Shown here: piece by piece, positions 60,518-64,000 of the stretch
How the letters are laid out: every line of letters starts with the position of its first letter
Position numbering within the stretch: the first letter of the stretch is position 1
NCBI RefSeq assembly: GCF_041053105.1
Contig: NZ_CP163444.1
Span: 7,410,501 to 7,474,500 of the forward strand
Direction of reading: 5' to 3'
DNA: 64,000 nt
From: Streptomyces sp. R44
Lineage (GTDB): Bacteria; Actinomycetota; Actinomycetes; Streptomycetales; Streptomycetaceae
Notes under the pieces: generated by a model
Databases searched by the model: none
Told to the model about the DNA's origin: nothing
The model's input: the letters and a program-made list of their open reading frames with translations, nothing else
Translations under genes and position numbers: made by a program

Positions 60518-63415
60518 ATGCCCCCTCATGACTCCTTCAATCGCAGAGGCTTCCTCACGGCAGCCGCACTGACCGCGGGTGCGGTCGTCCTCCCCGGAGG
60601 CGTCCTGTCCACGCGAGCCTCCGCAGCCGTCCCGCCCCAGGTCACCCTCCCCGAGCGGGGCATCTACGACACCGCGCCCGCGGCGGCGTGGACCGACGGA
60701 TTCGTGACCGGCAACGGCGAGTACGGCGCGGTGCTGCACGGCACGCCGAAGCTGGAGAAGATCGTCCTCAACCACCACCGCTTCGTCCTCCCGAACGGCA
60801 CACGTGACGTGGCGCCGCCCGCGCTCGCCGGCCGCCTTGACGCGGTACGGGATCAGGCCCTGGCCGGCGACTACTGGGGTGCCGCCGCCACCTTCTCCTC
60901 AGGGTGGTCCCTGCGCTGGACACAGTCCTTCCACCCCGGGTACGAGCTGCACCTGAGCACCCCGGGCGCGACCACGTCCGACAACTACGCCCGGATCACG
61001 GACTTCCGTACCGGCGAGGTCACGCACACCTGGACCGACAGTGCCGGTACCTGGAAGCGCCGCGCCTTCGTGTCGCGCACCGACAAGGTCGTCGTCCACG
61101 AGCTGCTCCCCGCCGGCGGCCGTACGGTCGACACCACGGTCAAGGTGAACCCCGCGCTCGAAGGGGTCCCGGCGAACGTCGCCTTCACCACGATCGCCAC
61201 GGTCGTCGGCCGGGACGGGTACCTCAACCTGCGCGGCACGTATCCGGCGGGAGAAGGCGCGTACGGCTACGAGGGCGTCACCCGGGTCGTGGTCAGCGGC
61301 ACCAGGGCGTCGGTGTCGGTCAGCGGAGACACGCTGGTCGTCGCCCGAGCGGCCAAGGTGGTGCTCCTCACCAAGCTGGCCCGGTACGAGAACGCCGGCG
61401 AGTGGAACGCCAAGCCGCTGCACGCCGCCCTGGCCACGCTGTCCGCCGACTACGCGACCCTGCTCGACCGGCACGCTCCCGTGCACAAGGCCATGTTCGA
61501 CGGGTCCAGCCTGGACCTCGGCGTCTCCTCCGCCGACCGACGGCTGTCCACGACAGAACTGACCTCGCGGCAGAACGCCGACCGGTCGACCGTCGACCTG
61601 GCGCTGCTGGAGCGGATGTACGACTCCGGAAGGTACCTCTTCGTCAGCTCCAGCGGGGTGTTGCCCCCGCGGCTGACCGGTATCTGGTCCGGCAGCTGGA
61701 ACGGCGCCTGGGCCGACGACTTCACCACCGACGCCAACGTCAACTTCCAGGTCGCCGGCGGCAACATCCTGAGCCACGGCGACGCCATGCAGGGGTACTT
61801 CGACCTGGTCCTGGGGCAGCTCGACGACTGGCGCAGGAACGCCGCCAACCTCTACGGCACACGGGGGTTCCTCGCGCCGTCCCGCACCGACGGCGAACAC
61901 GGCCACATGCTCCACTTCAACGACACCGACTTCCCCGGCCAGTGCTGGACCGGCGGCGCGGACTGGCTGCTGTACCCGCTGCTCGAGTACTACGAGGTGA
62001 CCGGCGACACCGCGTTCCTGCGGGACAAGCTGGGCCCGGCTCTGATGGAACTCGCCCTGTTCTACGAGGACTTCCTCACCAGGACCGACTCGCGCGGCAA
62101 GGCGGTCTTCGTGCCGTCCCTCTCGATGGAGAACTCCCCGTCCAACACGGGCCAGATGCTCTCCGTCAACGCCACCGGCGACATCATGGCCGGCCGCCAC
62201 GCGCTCCGGGCCGCCATCGACGCGGCCGACGCACTCGGTGTGGAGCAGGGCGCCGGGCAGTGCGTCGCGCGCTGGACCGCTCTCCTCGACAAGCTGCCCG
62301 AGTACACGGTCAACGGCGACGGCGCCCTGGCCGAGTGGTCCTGGCCCGGACTGAACGACCGCTACAACCACCGCCACACCCAGCACCTGTACGGCGCCTG
62401 GCCCCTCCACGAGATCAACCCCGAGGACACTCCCGACCTGGTGAGCTCGGCGCGCAAGGCGCTCAGAGTGCGCGGCGACGAGAACTACTCGGCCCACGGC
62501 AGCCTCCATCGAGCACTCGCCTGGAGCCGGTTGAAGGACGGGGCGGGCGTCTACGACAACATCAGGAAGATCCTCGGCCGCAACATGGTCTGGCGCTCCC
62601 TTGCGACCTCGCACAATCCCGACCTGCACATCTACAACACCGACGCGGCCAACGCACTGCCGGCGGTCATCGCCGAGGCCCTGGTCCACACCCGGCCGGG
62701 CTTCCTGGAGATCCTGCCGGCGCTGCCCGAAGAGCTCGCCCGGGGCGCGATCCGCGGCGTACGAGGCCGCAACCGCGTCCTCGTCGAGAGCCTCACCTGG
62801 GACACCGCGGCCCGCACCGCCACCGTCACACTCGTGTCGGACATCACCCAGCAGGTCACCTTCGTCTGCCGACGCGGCATCACCTCGCTGTCCACCACCG
62901 CGACCGTGGCCTCCTCCCCGCTCGGGGACCACGCCAGAAAGCTGTCCCTGACCGCGGGCACCCGTACGGTGGTCACCGTCGGCATGCTCACCGGGACCTT
63001 CCGCGTCGTGAACCGGGCCAGCGGCAAGGTGCTCGACGTGTCCGGCCGGTCGACCGCCGACGGAGCCGCGGTCATCCAGTGGCCCTGGTCGGGCGACACC
63101 AACCAGCAGTGGAGGCTGCTGCCGGACCACGACGGTTCCTTCCGCCTGTCCAACGTCAACAGCGGCAAGGTCCTCGACAACCCCGGTGCGTCCACGACCC
63201 ACGGCCAGGCCCTGGACCAGTGGACCGACACCGACAGCCCCAACCAGTGGTGGAAGCTCACGCCCACCGGGACCAGCGGCATCTACCACCTGGTCAACGG
63301 ATCCAGCGGGCTGCGCGCGGACGTGGAGAACGGCTCCACCGGCGACGGCGCGAGGATCGTCCAGATGCCTTCCGACGGCTCGGTCCACCAGGAGTGGGCG
63401 ATCGTCGGCGTCTGA
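60518..63415 (+). CDS. Exported GH95 alpha-L-fucosidase with C-terminal ricin-type lectin domain
   Basis: This 965-residue secreted glycosidase has a Tat signal (NRRGFLTAAALTAGAVVLPGG, cleaved near residue 40). The GH95 family body has QVTLPERGIYDTAPAAAWTDGF, NGEYGAVLHG, FTTDANVNFQVAGGNI, GQCWTGGADWLLYPLLEYYEVTG and YNHRHTQHLYGAWPL. It likely removes alpha-1,2-linked fucose or related galactose residues from glycans. From about residue 830 there is a three-fold ricin B/CBM13 lectin with repeats (VNRASGKVLDVSG, NVNSGKVLDN, VNGSSGLRADV) and QxW motifs (NQQWRL, NQWWKL, HQEWAI). CATG start at 60518 lacks a strong ribosome binding site (AGAGCC). It probably leads a sugar-degradation locus extending past the window. 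Confidence 0.92.
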   Translation: MPPHDSFNRRGFLTAAALTAGAVVLPGGVLSTRASAAVPPQVTLPERGIYDTAPAAAWTDGFVTGNGEYGAVLHGTPKLEKIVLNHHRFVLPNGTRDVAPPALAGRLDAVRDQALAGDYWGAAATFSSGWSLRWTQSFHPGYELHLSTPGATTSDNYARITDFRTGEVTHTWTDSAGTWKRRAFVSRTDKVVVHELLPAGGRTVDTTVKVNPALEGVPANVAFTTIATVVGRDGYLNLRGTYPAGEGAYGYEGVTRVVVSGTRASVSVSGDTLVVARAAKVVLLTKLARYENAGEWNAKPLHAALATLSADYATLLDRHAPVHKAMFDGSSLDLGVSSADRRLSTTELTSRQNADRSTVDLALLERMYDSGRYLFVSSSGVLPPRLTGIWSGSWNGAWADDFTTDANVNFQVAGGNILSHGDAMQGYFDLVLGQLDDWRRNAANLYGTRGFLAPSRTDGEHGHMLHFNDTDFPGQCWTGGADWLLYPLLEYYEVTGDTAFLRDKLGPALMELALFYEDFLTRTDSRGKAVFVPSLSMENSPSNTGQMLSVNATGDIMAGRHALRAAIDAADALGVEQGAGQCVARWTALLDKLPEYTVNGDGALAEWSWPGLNDRYNHRHTQHLYGAWPLHEINPEDTPDLVSSARKALRVRGDENYSAHGSLHRALAWSRLKDGAGVYDNIRKILGRNMVWRSLATSHNPDLHIYNTDAANALPAVIAEALVHTRPGFLEILPALPEELARGAIRGVRGRNRVLVESLTWDTAARTATVTLVSDITQQVTFVCRRGITSLSTTATVASSPLGDHARKLSLTAGTRTVVTVGMLTGTFRVVNRASGKVLDVSGRSTADGAAVIQWPWSGDTNQQWRLLPDHDGSFRLSNVNSGKVLDNPGASTTHGQALDQWTDTDSPNQWWKLTPTGTSGIYHLVNGSSGLRADVENGSTGDGARIVQMPSDGSVHQEWAIVGV

Positions 63416-63462
63416 CGGCCCGCGCCCCACGCCACACTTCGCCCGGTCCTTCGAGGAGAACC

Positions 63463-64000
63463 ATGCAACGCTGGTACAGGACGCCGATCGCGAGGGCGGT
63501 CACCGGTGTCGTCGCACTCGCCACCGCCGCGGTCGGCCTGGCTGCGGCGCCCGCCGCGGCCGCAGGGACGACCTACTACGTCTCGCCGACCGGCCGCGAC
63601 TCCAATCCGGGGTCGTCGTCGAGCCCGTTCAAGACCATCCAGAGGTGCGCCGACGTCGCCGTCGGCGGTGACACCTGCCTGATCCGCGGCGGCACCTATC
63701 GGGAGACGGTCACCCCGCCGAGGTCGGGTACGTCCACGGCGCCCATCACCTTCGCGTCGGCGCCGGGAGCGACGGTAACCGTCGACGGCACCGACACCGT
63801 GACCGGGTGGGCCCTCGCGAGCGGCAAGATCTACAAGGCGCGGGTGACCCTGGCGGGCACCGCCACGGCCCCCTACAGCTCCACGCAGTACCCCGCCAAC
63901 GGCGACCTGTGGGCCAACCAGGTGTTCACCTCCGGCTCCCTCGTGCCGGAGGCCGCCTATCCGCCGGCCTCCAGCGACCCGTGGAACCAGTCGTTCATCA
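63463..64000 (+). CDS. Secreted right-handed beta-helix protein, C-terminus beyond the window
   Basis: The first 179 residues begin with a Sec signal (ARAVTGVVALATAAVGLAAAPAAA, cleaved before GTTYYVSPTG). A segment typical of pectate-lyase-like/DUF1565 beta-helix proteins follows: YYVSPTGRDSNPGSSSSPFKTIQRCADVA, CLIRGGTYRETVTPPRSGTSTAPITFAS and VTVDGTDTVTGWA. These proteins often degrade or bind polysaccharides outside the cell. GAGGAGA precedes the ATG at 63463, 47 bases after GH95, so it is probably cotranscribed. The gene runs past the right edge. Confidence 0.87.
   Translation, partial: MQRWYRTPIARAVTGVVALATAAVGLAAAPAAAAGTTYYVSPTGRDSNPGSSSSPFKTIQRCADVAVGGDTCLIRGGTYRETVTPPRSGTSTAPITFASAPGATVTVDGTDTVTGWALASGKIYKARVTLAGTATAPYSSTQYPANGDLWANQVFTSGSLVPEAAYPPASSDPWNQSFI

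Overview
The window is a high-GC actinobacterial chromosome segment that looks like Streptomyces. GC-rich codon third positions, GTG/TTG starts with GGAGG-type ribosome binding sites, Tat and Sec exported enzymes, and paralog families such as OpcA, SAV_915 and CHAT proteins all point that way. I see no rRNA, tRNA, insertion sequence, phage or CRISPR array.

Layout. 0-2.5 kb: end of an M20 peptidase, a DoxX protein and a stand-alone OpcA. 2.5-6.2 kb: a methyltransferase and a P450 on the minus strand, divergent from a second P450 whose stop codon overlaps a five-codon gene reading Met-Lys-Tyr-Trp-His. That fits the biarylitide class of minimal P450-crosslinked peptides. 6.2-11.5 kb: an acetylxylan esterase, a STAS protein, a large CHAT protease and an SRPBCC protein. 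11.5-13.5 kb: a patch of decayed genes (CYP152 P450, SDR, NuoL C-terminus). 13.6-19.5 kb: a TmrB-like kinase, a secreted phosphatase, a DUF4097/S9-peptidase operon and a RibD/DHFR-like reductase. 19.7-22.9 kb: two SAV_915 paralogs, a lysA paralog and a methyltransferase.

23-53 kb is a potassium and ion homeostasis island. It holds an APC-superfamily permease, a KimA-type K+ transporter, a stand-alone DUF4118 protein, an orphan kdpB, a kdpF-kdpD pair, an RCK/TrkA protein, the full kdpFABC operon with kdpE and kdpD, a universal stress protein and CorA. Many of its promoters share a rigid operator: two pairs of CGTCAAG-like half sites, 11 bp apart within a pair and 32 bp between pairs. This is what an OmpR/PhoB-type regulator such as the local KdpE would be expected to bind. 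The same operator precedes both SAV_915 genes, tying them to this regulon.

A second shared regulatory region, with TTGCAAYG and TTGCGTT boxes and a TTGnnG-17-TAGCTT promoter, precedes two DUF4097 genes and one RibD/DHFR-like gene. An AraC-family regulator next to the third copy is a candidate controller.

53-57 kb holds a NACHT NTPase coupled to a small repeat-containing partner, which may be a conflict or defence module. 56.5-60.3 kb has a double GNAT acetyltransferase divergent from a TetR-hydrolase operon, then two damaged genes. 60.5-64 kb begins a secreted carbohydrate-degradation locus: a GH95 fucosidase with a ricin-type lectin domain, then a beta-helix protein cut by the window end.
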